A stretch of 64,000 bases of DNA from Paenibacillus mangrovi (GCF_022898935.1 NZ_JALIRP010000007.1:62001-126000); one strand, 5' to 3'; positions 51,357 to 61,062 are shown, numbered from the stretch's first letter. The notes: generated from the sequence alone by a model not told the origin. A program made the numbers and translations.

Positions 51357-52157
51357 TTACGAACTTGCTTTTTTCTTCTTCTTGCTGGATTTCGCTGCCT
51401 GTGTATGCGCCTGCACTCGCGGATTTCCGCCATTGTTCTGGCCTTTCGGTGTACCGCTTTGCTTCTCAGCCGTTGCTGATATCTTGACTACAGCATCCGC
51501 CTGTTCGGTTACTGGCTTAACCTCACCAGCTTCTTTGGTTACCACCGTGGATACCGGATCTGCCTTAGTTTGCATATCTGCCGCGGCTGCAGGTTTCTTA
51601 GACTCAGCAGCGTCCGATGCCTTGTCCTTGAGCGGCTCTGACTTTTGAGCCTCAGTTGCTTTTAAAGCTTCCGCTTTCGAATTTGCCCCAGATTCCATCG
51701 ATTTCTCAGCAACTGATGCTTCAGACGCTGCTTTGCTAACCGCGTGTTTGGCGTTATCTTCGACAGAAACTTGTGCAGTGACCTTTTCAAGACCGTTTCC
51801 AGTAGCTTGAACAGCTTCTTTCTCCTGCTCTTTGTCCATGGCTTTGCTCTTCTCCGGTTGACGCTGGCCTTCGCCTATGTCAACCGGACCCGCCACCAGA
51901 GCTGCCGTCTCTTCATGCATTCTTGCAATCACATGACGGGTCACCAGCACATCTAATTGCTTCGCCATCTCCGCGCCAGCCTCAACGGCAGCTTGTACAG
52001 CTCCGACATCGCCATCCAGCTTGACTGTCACCAGTCCACCCTTGATGATCTCCACACCGATGCAGGTAACGCTTGCCGCCTTCAATGCGGCATCCGCTAC
52101 AGCGACTGCACCCAAATACCCTCTGACTTCCACCAGACCTAACGCGCTATGTCTCAT
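51357..52157 (-). CDS. BMC-domain shell protein with a long charged tail (EutK position)
   Basis: 266 residues. A standard BMC hexamer domain occupies residues 1-88 (ALGLVEVRGYLGAVAVADAA; IIKGGLVTVKLDGDVGAV). The remaining ~178 residues are low-complexity, rich in Ala, Lys, Glu, Ser and Val, with repeated SEA/KAE-type segments and a lysine-rich end (SSKKKKKASS). No fold is recognised. In enteric bacteria EutK has a C-terminal helix-turn-helix; this tail is about three times longer and not an HTH. It may tether RNA, DNA or cargo, or be a spacer on the shell face. It lies between eutL and eutE. Confidence 0.85.
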   Translation of the reverse strand: MRHSALGLVEVRGYLGAVAVADAALKAASVTCIGVEIIKGGLVTVKLDGDVGAVQAAVEAGAEMAKQLDVLVTRHVIARMHEETAALVAGPVDIGEGQRQPEKSKAMDKEQEKEAVQATGNGLEKVTAQVSVEDNAKHAVSKAASEASVAEKSMESGANSKAEALKATEAQKSEPLKDKASDAAESKKPAAAADMQTKADPVSTVVTKEAGEVKPVTEQADAVVKISATAEKQSGTPKGQNNGGNPRVQAHTQAAKSSKKKKKASS

Positions 52158-52168
52158 GGGCTGTTACC

Positions 52169-52822
52169 TTAATAACTCGTCGGATTGTCTGCAACGAATT
52201 GAACTGCGTCTGCAAAGGCATCACATGCCGCTTTGCAAGCCGATTGACTGCCCGTAAGCAATGCACCACCAAAGTTGGTCTCGGAAGGCGGACCGAAGAA
52301 AGTAGCAATCGTCACATCAGCGGCCTTGAGTGCTGCGTCGAGCGCATACATCGCTTCCAGCGGCGGAGCGATCAGATATGCCAGTGCCTCTCCTTCTTTA
52401 ATGCCAGCAGTCTCGGATAAATAGGAGCCTGTACGGGATACGCAATGGGCGAAATATGTGATGCTGTCATCCTCGTTGGCGCTAATGAAATGAGCACCGC
52501 TCTCGAAGAAATCAACGACGGCGTTCAAGCCGCTGCGCACTTCCTCCGGACTTGGCCCTGCCAGAATCCCAATGACCTCACCGGCCAGCTTCGTCGAAGC
52601 ATTAGCCGATCCGGCATAAAAGCTTCTTGCATACACAACATCTACAACAGCGGCCTTCGTCGCTTCATCGAGCGCTGCATAAGTTACGTCATCAGTGTCA
52701 GCAGTAATGATACCCAAACTTTTATGGTGTGGCTTCAGCTCCAGCTTGCTTGCCATATCCAGACTTACATTGGAAATGATCTTGATGCCAAGCACTTTTG
52801 CTTGAATCGGTTCGTTTCTCAT
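52169..52822 (-). CDS. eutL: tandem-BMC shell protein EutL
   Basis: 217 residues of the circularly permuted, two-domain BMC-T family that forms gated trimers. IQAKVLGIKIISNVSLDMA is the N-terminus and DAVIYARSFYAGSANA-like blocks lie in the middle (VVYARSFYAGSANASTK). The closing GALLTGSQSACKAACDAFAD is typical. It probably regulates passage of larger substrates or cofactors, and ethanolamine is known to bind at the pore of the family. Nineteen bases separate it from eutC. Confidence 0.93.
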   Translation of the reverse strand: MRNEPIQAKVLGIKIISNVSLDMASKLELKPHHKSLGIITADTDDVTYAALDEATKAAVVDVVYARSFYAGSANASTKLAGEVIGILAGPSPEEVRSGLNAVVDFFESGAHFISANEDDSITYFAHCVSRTGSYLSETAGIKEGEALAYLIAPPLEAMYALDAALKAADVTIATFFGPPSETNFGGALLTGSQSACKAACDAFADAVQFVADNPTSY

Positions 52823-52841
52823 ACGTGCCTCCTTGCCTTTC

Positions 52842-53780
52842 CTATAATTTCAGATCAATACCTGATGCTTTGCGCTCAATCATCGTCTTGATCAGTTCAG
52901 CAATGTGTGCACCCGCTTCCACTGCAGGCGTTCCGCCAGAGTGAATGTTGGAGATCACGGTACGTCTTGCTTCAGGCATGCCTACAGTCGGTTTATATGC
53001 AATGTAGGCACTCATGGATTCTGCAGTTACAAGTCCTGGACGCTCGCCGACTAACAGGCAAACCACGTCTGCTTCTGTTACATCGCCAATCACATCCATA
53101 GAAGGAACACGGCAATGCTTGACGAACAAGATATTGCCTACGTCCAAACCGTACATTTTGAAACCTTGTGTAATGGATGGAATAATATCGCGCAAGTTGG
53201 CTTCAATTGCTGCTGAGCTTAAGCCGTCTCCAACCATAATCTGCACTTTTGCCTGCTTGGTCGTATTCTGCTTGATGTACTCGATGGTTTCTTCAGAAAA
53301 TTGACGTCCCAAGTCTGGGCGTGTAATATATTCGTCCTTATCGCGGCACTTCGTTGCAACCGGTACAAGGTTCATTTCCTTTACGAACTCTTCAGATACG
53401 TAGGAGAATACGGCATCTTGCGCAGCAGCATGGTCAGCACGGAAACGCAGCGATGTAATGGTCTTGTACCGAGGGCCTGCACGCCAAACACCTAGACGAG
53501 CTGGTGTCTTTTCTTTCATTTTCAAATATCCTTCGCGATCCTCTGGATCAGGGACAAGCAGCAGCTTGCGAAGATCAATTTCCGTAATATCCTCCAGGCA
53601 TTCGCCGTCGTCCTCTTGTACTTCCTCAGGCACACTTGCCTGTACAAGCTCACTTTCGTTCGACTCTGCAGCTGCCACTGTTTCAACAGGCTTCGCTGTT
53701 TCTGTTTCTTGCTCTGCCTTGTTTCCTACCATTTCGTTTAAGATCGATTCAATCATCGATTTCAGATCTTTTTCGTTCAT
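52842..53780 (-). CDS. eutC: ethanolamine ammonia-lyase small subunit EutC
   Basis: 312 residues. The lyase splits ethanolamine to acetaldehyde and ammonia with adenosylcobalamin. The catalytic small-subunit part begins near [20 protein letters not shown] (residue ~95) and shows [30 protein letters not shown] and [18 protein letters not shown]. The N-terminal ~90 residues are an amphipathic helix ([19 protein letters not shown]), the encapsulation signal, followed by a Glu-rich linker. AGGAGG precedes ATG. It sits 18 bases after eutB. Confidence 0.94.
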   Translation of the reverse strand: MNEKDLKSMIESILNEMVGNKAEQETETAKPVETVAAAESNESELVQASVPEEVQEDDGECLEDITEIDLRKLLLVPDPEDREGYLKMKEKTPARLGVWRAGPRYKTITSLRFRADHAAAQDAVFSYVSEEFVKEMNLVPVATKCRDKDEYITRPDLGRQFSEETIEYIKQNTTKQAKVQIMVGDGLSSAAIEANLRDIIPSITQGFKMYGLDVGNILFVKHCRVPSMDVIGDVTEADVVCLLVGERPGLVTAESMSAYIAYKPTVGMPEARRTVISNIHSGGTPAVEAGAHIAELIKTMIERKASGIDLKL

Positions 53781-53798
53781 GAGAGCTTCCTCCTTCCC

Positions 53799-55163
53799 TT
53801 ACTTGAGAAATACTGATGCATCCCCAGCTTTTTTAGTCAGCTTGCCATTTTCAATAAATCCCATCTTCTCCATCCATTGTTCGAACTCCCGGATTGGACG
53901 GAGGCCCAGCATTTCACGCAGCGTCGCCGTCTCATGATATCCGGTCGTTTGATAATTGAGCATGACGTCGTCACCATGCGGGATACCCATGAAGAAGTTA
54001 CATCCAGCATTGGACAAGAGAACCGCGAGGTTTTCCAAGTCGTTCTGATCAGCCTTCATATGGTTCGTGTAACAAGCATCACAACCCATGGAGATGCCCG
54101 TCAGCTTACCCATGAAGTGGTCTTCCAATCCTGCACGAATAACTTGCTTCGCATCGTACAGATACTCTGGACCGATAAAACCGACTACGGTATTGACGAT
54201 GAACGGGTTGTATCTCTTCGCGAAGCCGTAGCAGCGCGCTTCCATCGTCACTTGGTCGATTCCGTGATGGGCTTCGGAAGACAGCTCGGAGCCTTGACCT
54301 GTCTCGAAATACATCACGTTTGGTCCAACCACTTGACCTTGATGGAGTGCAAGATACTGTGCTTCATCAATCGTGGCTGCATTGAAGCCGAACGCTTCAT
54401 TACCTTTCTGCGAACCTGCGATCGATTGGAAAATGAGTCCTGTTGGCGCTCCGCGCTTCACAGCTTCCATCTGAGTTGTAACGTGAGCCAATACGCAAGT
54501 TTGCGTTGGAATATCCCATTTCTGACGGAACTCCTCGAACCGTTTCAGAACACGTGTCACGCTTTCTACGGAGTCATCGACCGGATTGAGACCAAGCACC
54601 GCATCCCCGATACCAAAGGTTAAACCTTCCATCAAGGAAGCCATAATGCCGTCAGGATCATCTGTCGGATGATTCGGCTGTAAGCGAGCCGATAATGTAC
54701 CCGGACGCCCGATTGTCGTGTTGGCGTGCGCCGTAACCCGGATTTTACTCGCGCCATAAATGAGGTCAAGGTTAGACATGATCTTCGCGACCGCAGCGAT
54801 CATCTCAGCTGTCAGTCCACGGGACACACGCTTGATGTCGGCTTCCGTTGTGTTATCATCCAAGATCCACTCCCGAAGCTCTTCGACAGTCCAGTTCTTA
54901 ATTTCATCGTAAATGCGCTCATTCACTGCATCCTGAATAATGCGGGTAACTTCATCCTCTTCGTAAGGAACCGCTGGATTGTTGCGCAAGTCCGACAATT
55001 TGATTTGGGATAGCACCACCTTTGCGGCTACGCGTTCTTCAGATGAAGTAGCGCCAACTCCGGCCAGCGTATCCCCCGACTTTTCCTCGTTGGCTTTTGC
55101 CATAACTTCCATGAGTGTTTTGAATTGATAGACACGGCCAAACAGTTTCGTTTTTAAAATCAC
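53799..55163 (-). CDS. eutB: ethanolamine ammonia-lyase large subunit EutB
   Basis: 454 residues of the TIM-barrel catalytic subunit. Landmarks are MILKTKLFGRVYQFKTLMEV at the start, IGRPGTLSARLQPNHP, FGIGDAVLGLNPVDDSV and YFETGQGSELSSEAHHG, the ethanolamine-binding region. GTG at 55163 lies seven bases after AGGAGG and gives the usual family length; the open frame six codons earlier is rejected. It starts the eutBC pair, 46 bases after eutA. Confidence 0.95.
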   Translation of the reverse strand: MILKTKLFGRVYQFKTLMEVMAKANEEKSGDTLAGVGATSSEERVAAKVVLSQIKLSDLRNNPAVPYEEDEVTRIIQDAVNERIYDEIKNWTVEELREWILDDNTTEADIKRVSRGLTAEMIAAVAKIMSNLDLIYGASKIRVTAHANTTIGRPGTLSARLQPNHPTDDPDGIMASLMEGLTFGIGDAVLGLNPVDDSVESVTRVLKRFEEFRQKWDIPTQTCVLAHVTTQMEAVKRGAPTGLIFQSIAGSQKGNEAFGFNAATIDEAQYLALHQGQVVGPNVMYFETGQGSELSSEAHHGIDQVTMEARCYGFAKRYNPFIVNTVVGFIGPEYLYDAKQVIRAGLEDHFMGKLTGISMGCDACYTNHMKADQNDLENLAVLLSNAGCNFFMGIPHGDDVMLNYQTTGYHETATLREMLGLRPIREFEQWMEKMGFIENGKLTKKAGDASVFLK

Positions 55164-55209
55164 AAAAGCTCCTCCTTCCAATACTCGATTCGTTAATGTT
55201 CAATCTTCT

Positions 55210-56640
55210 TTAGTGAAAAACGAGCGTTTTAATGACGACAGGGAGCACCTTGCCATCAGCAATCGGCTTGCCGATGTCGATATAGTCGCCATTGTCTACC
55301 TGTACGCTGTCGATGCAGATGACATCTTTCTTGTAGCCTAGCAAAGCGTACAGTGACTGACCTAGCACCTTGGCCATATCGTGCTGGACGATTACGATGA
55401 GCGGGTACTCTCGTGCCAGCAGTTCGGACATTCCTTGGTGCAGACCTTGTGCATATTTCTGAACCTCTAGGAAGCTCGGGCTCTTCTTCCCTTCAAGCGC
55501 AATAGCGACCCGCTGCAAATCATTGTTCAGCTTGAACCAATTCAGCTTATCGGCAATAGCCCCAGCCAGCTGCTCGCTACTTCCCGATTCATCTGCTACA
55601 GCAAGCTTCAGAATCGGTATATTCTTGATCGGGAAGCTCTCTTCCGTATAGGTTATCGTGCTCCCGCTGATCTCTGTCGTATGAGAGCCCGCTCCGACAA
55701 CGGTAGCCCGGATGGTCTCGACTGAACGCGCAACGGTCAGCTGCTGCGTTAACGGAGAAGCGGCGATCGCTCTTCCGAGCAATATGCCGATGTCTCCGAA
55801 CTCAAACACATCGCCAGTCGCTTCTTGATAAATGTAGTCCGCTACCCCACCGGAGAAAGATATGCACGGAATCGCCCGATCCAGCCTCAGCCCTTTGTTC
55901 GTGATAATGGTGTCGTAGAAGTCGCTTGGCGGTTTGAGGCCGACACTTTCTTCAAGCAGCTTAACCATTTCCCCGATAATCGGCTGAAGATCTGCCGGAG
56001 TTACCCGCTGCCCCAAAGCGAGATATAATCCCTTTCGCTCCGCAAGTTGTATGATCTTAGGCGCGATGTACGTAATCTCATGAGTGCTCTGGTCAACCTT
56101 GATTAGCCGCCCTCCGATATCCAGACATCCCGTGTCCAGCAGTTCACCGCCTGCGAATAGCGCCAAATTGCTTGTACCGCCGCCAATGTCGATGTTGACG
56201 ATGGAAGTGGAATGCTCTTTAGAATACGTATGGGCACCCGCGCCTTTGGCGGCGATGATGCTTTCCAAATCTGGACCCGCAGTTGCGACCACGAAATCTC
56301 CAGCGAAGCCGCTTAGCGACAGCAGCACTTCATTCGCGTTATCCTTACGTGCCGTTTCACCCGTAATAATGACCGCGCCTGTCTGAATCTCGTCCTTGTG
56401 GATTCCGGCCTTTTCATACTGTTCCTGTACGAATGACTGGATCTGCAGCATATCGATTCGATTATCCGCTAGCACGGGCGTGAAGCAGATATCACTTCGA
56501 TAGACCACTTCTTTGTCCGTGATGACCAGGCGGGGCACCGAAAATGATGAAGCCAAGTTCTGAATATGGAGCTTCGATAACACGAGCTGGGTCGTTGATG
56601 TCCCCATGTCGATGCCTACGCTCAGCAATTGCTCATTCAC
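55210..56640 (-). CDS. eutA: ethanolamine ammonia-lyase reactivase EutA
   Basis: 476 residues of the actin-like ATPase fold that exchanges damaged cobalamin from Eut[20 protein letters not shown] is the phosphate-1 motif near residue 8, and [18 protein letters not shown] near 145 the phosphate-2 motif. [13 protein letters not shown] and [14 protein letters not shown] are further family blocks. GTG at 56640 is chosen because GGGGGTGA precedes it. Expression is gated by the antiterminator leader at 56699-56785, so reactivase, lyase and shell genes are switched on with EutV activity. Confidence 0.93.
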   Translation of the reverse strand: MNEQLLSVGIDMGTSTTQLVLSKLHIQNLASSFSVPRLVITDKEVVYRSDICFTPVLADNRIDMLQIQSFVQEQYEKAGIHKDEIQTGAVIITGETARKDNANEVLLSLSGFAGDFVVATAGPDLESIIAAKGAGAHTYSKEHSTSIVNIDIGGGTSNLALFAGGELLDTGCLDIGGRLIKVDQSTHEITYIAPKIIQLAERKGLYLALGQRVTPADLQPIIGEMVKLLEESVGLKPPSDFYDTIITNKGLRLDRAIPCISFSGGVADYIYQEATGDVFEFGDIGILLGRAIAASPLTQQLTVARSVETIRATVVGAGSHTTEISGSTITYTEESFPIKNIPILKLAVADESGSSEQLAGAIADKLNWFKLNNDLQRVAIALEGKKSPSFLEVQKYAQGLHQGMSELLAREYPLIVIVQHDMAKVLGQSLYALLGYKKDVICIDSVQVDNGDYIDIGKPIADGKVLPVVIKTLVFH

Positions 56641-56698
56641 TTTTCTCACCCCCATGGCTTGATTTCCACTTACATTCGAACTTTCGTCTTGAAGAATA

Positions 56699-56785
56699 CA
56701 AAAAGGCTTAAAGTGATAACCTCCCGGATGTATCGGAATGGTTAACTTTAAGCCTCATCGCTTCAAAGACTACACCTTTGTAGTC
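56699..56785 (-). promoter_or_regulatory. ANTAR (EutV) antiterminator leader of eutA
   Basis: On the minus strand, hairpin P1 (GACTAC-AAAGGT-GTAGTC, 56768-56785) is followed by P2 (AAGC-GATGAG-GCTT, 56750-56763). The 3' arm of P2 overlaps the 5' arm of an intrinsic terminator (AGGCTTAAAGT/ACTTTAAGCCT then TTTTTG, to 56699). P1 has a hexaloop with A1 and G4, as in known EutV targets. The P1-P2 spacer is four bases, shorter than in the eutG and eutS leaders. EutV binding to P1-P2 would block the terminator. Confidence 0.85.
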
Positions 56786-56792
56786 CGAATAT

Positions 56793-58217
56793 TCACTTTT
56801 TGAACGTAAACGTAACCGTTGTGCCCACATCGCCCGAGACGATCGCGAGCTTGCCTTTCAGTTTGTCCTTTACATAACTGCGGACAATCGACAGCCCTAA
56901 GCTTTTACTCGAAGCTTCTTCAACTATGAATCCGGCCCCATCGTCCGCAACGACGACCGTCACCAGTCCGCCTTCAACCCGCGCCTTGACAGTAATCTTG
57001 CCTTCCGAGCAATCACCAAAAGCATGCTCATAGCAATTATGTAGCAGTTCGCTTACAATAAGCGCGATGGTTGCGGTTCGATCGCTGTCTAAGCAGATGC
57101 TCTGCTCTGAAGTGATGTCTACCTTAATTGAACGACAATGGACAAAGCAGCGTTCGATATTCGACGCGATCAGGCAAATGACATCCAGCAAATCCACTTG
57201 TGCTTCGATTTCGGTCGATAGCAATTCATGGGTTGCCGCGATTGCGAGCACCCGGCTGACGCTGTCGTCCAGGCATTTCTTCGCCTCGGGGCTCTTGCAT
57301 TGTCGTCCCTGGATGCGTAAGAGAGATGCCACCGTCTGCAAATTGTTTTTTACCCGATGGTGAATTTCGCGGATGGCCACCGATTTAGAAATAATTTCCG
57401 CTTCCTTGTTTTTAATCTCGGTGATATCATGCAAAATCACACCTACACATAAATCCTTTTCCTCAATGAACAGCCGCTTCACTTGGTAATAACCGCCAGC
57501 CGCTTTCACTTCTGTCGTCAATGGACAGCATGGTGAAGATGAGTGCTGCTTCATTACTTCAGAGAACATCGTCTGATCAAGCGACAAATTATCATAGTGC
57601 AGGCCTTGAATATCTTCCAAATATCCAAGCTGTCTGTAATACACATCTGCCTGTTCATTTTTCAGCTTCAAAAACCCGTATTTGTCAAACACCAGAACGG
57701 CGTCCTCCAATTGGTTGATGATCGGATCCTTGAACCGCAGCATGGCCGCCAGCATCGAAGACATCTCGCCATCCTCGCATGGTTTTCCCATCATATTGAA
57801 GTGAGCTTGAATATTGTCGCTGATATCTTTTTCATAGATGAGGACGGCAATGACGCCGGTTTGATTTTTGATCGGGTATACCGTTTGACGAACCAAATGA
57901 TCCTCCTGCGTATTGGCGACGAGTCCTTGTGACATAATTCCTGTCTCCAATGTGCGCAGGACACCGGGCTCGTTCTTGCGCAGCGCCCTCTCGCCTGCTA
58001 CCGGCAGCTGATACAGCGATTTGCCTTCGCCAGGACGGCGGTGATAGACCACAACGGCCTCGTTAGCCATGCTGGACAGTACGTCGATGAAGACATCATC
58101 TTCCACCTCGGTCATTTCAAAAGACTCTGCTATTCCGCATATCCGCGCAATATCTGCTTCCGACAACCCGGTATGAAGGGAGCACAGTTGTTCGATCCGT
58201 TCTTTGAAATCAATCAT
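56793..58217 (-). CDS. eutW: ethanolamine sensor histidine kinase EutW
   Basis: 474 residues. It is a soluble kinase with an N-terminal sensory region (~1-150), a central PAS-like domain (~165-275) and a HisKA_2/HATPase module: VAIREIHHRVKNNLQTVASLL carries the phospho-His, then VSELLHNCYEHAF, VVADDGAGF and SLGLSIVRSYV. In Firmicutes EutW senses ethanolamine and phosphorylates EutV. ATG 58217 overlaps the eutV stop by eight bases (ATGATTGA), so the pair is coupled; a TTG at 58247 is an alternative. Confidence 0.92.
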   Translation of the reverse strand: MIDFKERIEQLCSLHTGLSEADIARICGIAESFEMTEVEDDVFIDVLSSMANEAVVVYHRRPGEGKSLYQLPVAGERALRKNEPGVLRTLETGIMSQGLVANTQEDHLVRQTVYPIKNQTGVIAVLIYEKDISDNIQAHFNMMGKPCEDGEMSSMLAAMLRFKDPIINQLEDAVLVFDKYGFLKLKNEQADVYYRQLGYLEDIQGLHYDNLSLDQTMFSEVMKQHSSSPCCPLTTEVKAAGGYYQVKRLFIEEKDLCVGVILHDITEIKNKEAEIISKSVAIREIHHRVKNNLQTVASLLRIQGRQCKSPEAKKCLDDSVSRVLAIAATHELLSTEIEAQVDLLDVICLIASNIERCFVHCRSIKVDITSEQSICLDSDRTATIALIVSELLHNCYEHAFGDCSEGKITVKARVEGGLVTVVVADDGAGFIVEEASSKSLGLSIVRSYVKDKLKGKLAIVSGDVGTTVTFTFKK

Positions 58218-58782
58218 AGGAAATGACGATGGTGGTTGCAATTTCAATCATAGGACATCGCCGATCCATACTAAGTTTGCGCAGGGTTTGATAGGCTTCC
58301 TCTTCGGTATAGCCATTTTCCTTCATCAGGATCCCTTTTGCTTTCTCGACCGCTTTGCGCTCTTCCATTTTCTGCGTAAGCTTCGAAAGATCTTGTTCCA
58401 GCTTGCGTATTTCCTTGCCTTTGGCAATCGTTACTTCCACCATAGGAATGAACGACTTTTCATCAAGCGGCTTTACCAGATAACCAAGCGCTCCGACAGA
58501 GGATGCTTTTTCAATCGTCTGTTTGTCACTGTAGGCAGTTAAGAGAATAATCCCGCCCGCCAGCTGCTCTGATATGATTCGTTTGCCCGCCTTGAGCCCA
58601 TCCAAAATGGGCATTTGAACATCCATGATGACGAGGTCAGGCAGATGCTTCTTGCATAATTCGATAGCTTCAAAGCCATCAGAAGCTTCGCCTACTACAT
58701 TGTAGTTCGCCTCTTCGAGCATCTCACGAATATCCATTCTTGTAATAGGTTCGTCATCGACTATTACAATTTTTCCATTCAT
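58210..58782 (-). CDS. eutV: ANTAR-domain response regulator EutV
   Basis: 190 residues. The receiver domain (1-120) has DDEP at 9-12, phospho-Asp54 in VIMDVQMPILDG and Lys in LVKPLDEKSF. A coiled-coil follows (IRKLEQDLSKLTQKMEERKA), then the RNA-binding ANTAR domain (about 135-185: AKGILMKENGYTEEEAYQTL). It dimerises on phosphorylation by EutW and binds twin hexaloop hairpins to stop transcription termination. Three such leaders and one decoy pair are present in this locus. GAGGTG precedes the ATG. Confidence 0.95.
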   Translation of the reverse strand: MNGKIVIVDDEPITRMDIREMLEEANYNVVGEASDGFEAIELCKKHLPDLVIMDVQMPILDGLKAGKRIISEQLAGGIILLTAYSDKQTIEKASSVGALGYLVKPLDEKSFIPMVEVTIAKGKEIRKLEQDLSKLTQKMEERKAVEKAKGILMKENGYTEEEAYQTLRKLSMDRRCPMIEIATTIVISYD

Positions 58783-58895
58783 GTGTCATGCACCTCATAA
58801 TCTGTCGTTATTTGCTTATCTATGCTAAAGCCTCTCTTGTAAAGGTTGTTCAAAAAGTCCGCTTTTGATCACGAAGTAATAAAAGAAAAAGTCGT
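58783..58895. repeat. possible intergenic repeat remnant between eutP and eutV
   Basis: The 113 bases contain GTTGTTCAAAAAGTCCGC followed by TTTTGATCACGAAG. This reads like a dispersed intergenic repeat or insertion-sequence end seen in this group, recalled and not searched. No ANTAR-type hairpins are visible here. Confidence 0.25.
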
Positions 58896-59327
58896 TTACG
58901 CCTCCAAATACTGTTGAAGTGCATCCACTCCTACATTCTCAATCGTCGAGACTTCAAAAATCCGCTCTACTCCTGCCGCTTCCAAATAGGCTCTAGCTTG
59001 CGCGATTTCCTCTTGCGACTTTGCGAGTTCCACCTTCGTGACTACGCCGATGACCGGCTTGGCGAATACCGTCGCAAAGGCTGGCGGGAAGTAGCTGTCT
59101 TCCTTCGTGCAATCTTGAACAAGTCCGATTACATCAGCATCTACGCTGGATACTAACAGCATTTTGTATAAATATCGGTTCTCGATGCATTCGCCTGGCG
59201 TATCAATCGCCTGTTCGAAATTCTCGACGGCTTGCGTCTTTTTGTAGGTAATTTCCTGGCCGTGCAACCGTTGGCACAACGTGGTTTTACCCGACCCAGT
59301 GCTTCCGGCAAATATAATTTTCTTCAT
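58896..59327 (-). CDS. eutP: EutP/PduV-family small GTPase-like protein
   Basis: 143 residues. The P-loop GSTGSGKTT is at residues 8-16, a DTPGE switch II at about 43, and VVTKVEL takes the NKxD position as T-K-x-E, so guanine specificity is altered. EutP of Salmonella has acetate kinase activity, and PduV links compartments to filaments, so an acetyl-phosphate or positional role is possible. It is 11 bases after eutS. Confidence 0.9.
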   Translation of the reverse strand: MKKIIFAGSTGSGKTTLCQRLHGQEITYKKTQAVENFEQAIDTPGECIENRYLYKMLLVSSVDADVIGLVQDCTKEDSYFPPAFATVFAKPVIGVVTKVELAKSQEEIAQARAYLEAAGVERIFEVSTIENVGVDALQQYLEA

Positions 59328-59338
59328 CGCAGCTTCTC

Positions 59339-59704
59339 CTACGTTCTCGTAATGTTTGCAGCAGCCGAGAAGCCTAGAATATTCTGCAATCCACGCAGCA
59401 CTTCACTGATAGCTGATTCCACAGAAGACACATCACCTGTTATGACGAGCGAACCACTGAAGCGATCTACAAAGCCGATTTGGACTCCAGCCGCTTTCGT
59501 AGCGATATCCGCTGCAATAATGGAGGCTTCGCTTGGCGTGATCGTCATTACACCGATGGAATTATGCGCGTCGCTTCCGAGTCCCAGCTTCTTGTAGATA
59601 TCCGGATTCGGATTCGCGATAATGTGAGCCAACGTGACCTGTTTACCAGGCACATACTCCTGAATGACACGTTGTTTCTCGGCTCGTTGTTCCATACTCA
59701 TCAT
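59339..59704 (-). CDS. eutS: BMC shell protein EutS
   Basis: About 121 residues. A single circularly permuted BMC domain typical of EutS/Pdu[21 protein letters not shown] is the N-terminal beta-barrel segment, then [20 protein letters not shown] and [17 protein letters not shown]. EutS hexamers are bent and help shell curvature. The start is uncertain among clustered ATGs (59704, 59701, 59695) behind GAGAGTGAG; the upstream open frame is the leader terminator, not coding. Preceded by an EutV-type antiterminator. Confidence 0.92.
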   Translation of the reverse strand: MMSMEQRAEKQRVIQEYVPGKQVTLAHIIANPNPDIYKKLGLGSDAHNSIGVMTITPSEASIIAADIATKAAGVQIGFVDRFSGSLVITGDVSSVESAISEVLRGLQNILGFSAAANITRT

Positions 59705-59737
59705 CTCACTCTCATGTCTGAAACACGTGATTATCTG

Positions 59738-59826
59738 TAAAAAACAATAAAAGCCCCTTAAAAAGTTCACGTGGAATTTTTAAGAAGCTCCTTCGCTTTT
59801 AATTGTATGCAACACGCCGTTGTGTT
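59738..59826 (-). promoter_or_regulatory. ANTAR (EutV) antiterminator leader of eutS
   Basis: P1 (AACAC-AACGGC-GTGTT, 59811-59826) has a hexaloop with A1 and G4. P2 (AAGC-GAAGGA-GCTT, 59785-59798) follows after 12 bases and has G, not A, at loop position 1. The 3' arm of P2 is also the 5' arm of a 13-base-pair terminator stem (59752-59789) followed by a T-rich tail ending near 59738. The eutS start is about 35 bases further. Confidence 0.88.
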
Positions 59827-59891
59827 ACTTTTACTATATTTTATTATTGCAAGCGATGTCAATACATAATCAGACAAAATTCGACTTGGAT

Positions 59892-61034
59892 TTAGAATTG
59901 AAACATTTTGTTCAAAATTTCAGCGACATCCCCTGCAGTTGGAACACGAGGATTCGTAGCCGTGCATCCATCTTTCAGTGCACCTTCAGCAATAGAATCT
60001 CTCATGTCTTCGAGCATTGCTTGATCTACACCACACTCTCGCAGCGTTTGCGGCATATTCAATTGCTTCTGCAGCTGCTTGATCGCTTGTACCAAACTCC
60101 GGACGCCACTCTTTGCATTAGGAGACGGCAATCCAAGTATTTTGGATATTTCGGCATATCGAACCGCTGCGCGATTACTTTCTTCCTTGCCATAACCCGG
60201 CTTGTAATCGGCATTGAATTCGATGACATGCGGAAGCAATATCGCATTCATCCGTCCATGAGCAATCTTGAATTTGGCTCCAGCTACATGTGCAATCCCA
60301 TGATTAAGCCCAAGCGACGTAATATTAAACGCCATCCCAGCGAGGCAAGATGCATTATGCATTTTCTCGCGTGCCTCAAGATCATTTCCGTCCTTAAAAG
60401 CTCTTGGCAAATACGCAAAGACCAGCTTAATCGCCTTCTCCGCCAGCGCATCTGAAATATCATTCGCTTTGGTGGATACGTAGGATTCAATAGCATGCGT
60501 CAGAACATCCATCCCTGTATCGGCGGTAATGAAGTCCGGCACGCTTTTCGTAAGTTCCGGATCCAAAATCGCCTCTTGTGGCAGCATATCATTGGATACA
60601 AGCGGATACTTAATGTTTTTCTGCTTGTCGCTGATGACGGAGAATGACGTTACCTCTGAACCCGTTCCGCTTGTCGTCGGAATTGCTACGAACGGGATGT
60701 CGCGCTGGTTCAGCAGCTTTTGAGCAAACAGCTTCATCGCTTTGGCCGCATCAATGGCAGAACCACCGCCAATGGCGATGATCAAATCGGTGTTGAACGA
60801 ACTGAGCGCCTCGACACCTTCCGTGACGATTTCTACTGGTGGATCGGGCACGATGTTGCTGAATATATACTGCTCATTACTGCTGTGCAAGCGATCGAAC
60901 ACCATGTTAATCATTCCCGACTTCACTATGAATGGATCCGTGACGATGAAGATTCGTTTGTTTCGCCACTCTGTAAGACGATCCATAGCGCCTTGTCCCA
61001 TATAGAGATCGGCTTTGATAGAAAGCTTATCCAT
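59892..61034 (-). CDS. eutG: iron-containing alcohol dehydrogenase EutG
   Basis: 380 residues of the group III metal-dependent alcohol dehydrogenase family; reduces acetaldehyde to ethanol and regenerates NAD+ in the compartment. GGGSAIDAAKAM near 90 is the NAD-binding stretch, TSGTGSEVTSF follows, and iron ligands come from DTGMDVLTHAIESYVS, GLNHGIAHVAG and FKIAHGRMN. GGAGG lies eight bases before the ATG at 61034; the upstream open frame runs through the leader terminator. The first gene of the eut cluster after the regulatory RNA region. A PduQ-like annotation is equally possible. Confidence 0.92.
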   Translation of the reverse strand: MDKLSIKADLYMGQGAMDRLTEWRNKRIFIVTDPFIVKSGMINMVFDRLHSSNEQYIFSNIVPDPPVEIVTEGVEALSSFNTDLIIAIGGGSAIDAAKAMKLFAQKLLNQRDIPFVAIPTTSGTGSEVTSFSVISDKQKNIKYPLVSNDMLPQEAILDPELTKSVPDFITADTGMDVLTHAIESYVSTKANDISDALAEKAIKLVFAYLPRAFKDGNDLEAREKMHNASCLAGMAFNITSLGLNHGIAHVAGAKFKIAHGRMNAILLPHVIEFNADYKPGYGKEESNRAAVRYAEISKILGLPSPNAKSGVRSLVQAIKQLQKQLNMPQTLRECGVDQAMLEDMRDSIAEGALKDGCTATNPRVPTAGDVAEILNKMFQF

Positions 61035-61062
61035 GTAATGCACCTCCAAGGAGTATTTACAA

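Noticed and set aside
53877..54623. 248-codon plus-strand open frame
   Set aside because: Antisense to eutB, which is unambiguous; no initiation signal or domain.
58783..58895. A fourth EutV leader before eutV
   Set aside because: No pair of hexaloop hairpins or overlapping terminator is visible here, unlike before eutG, eutS and eutA.
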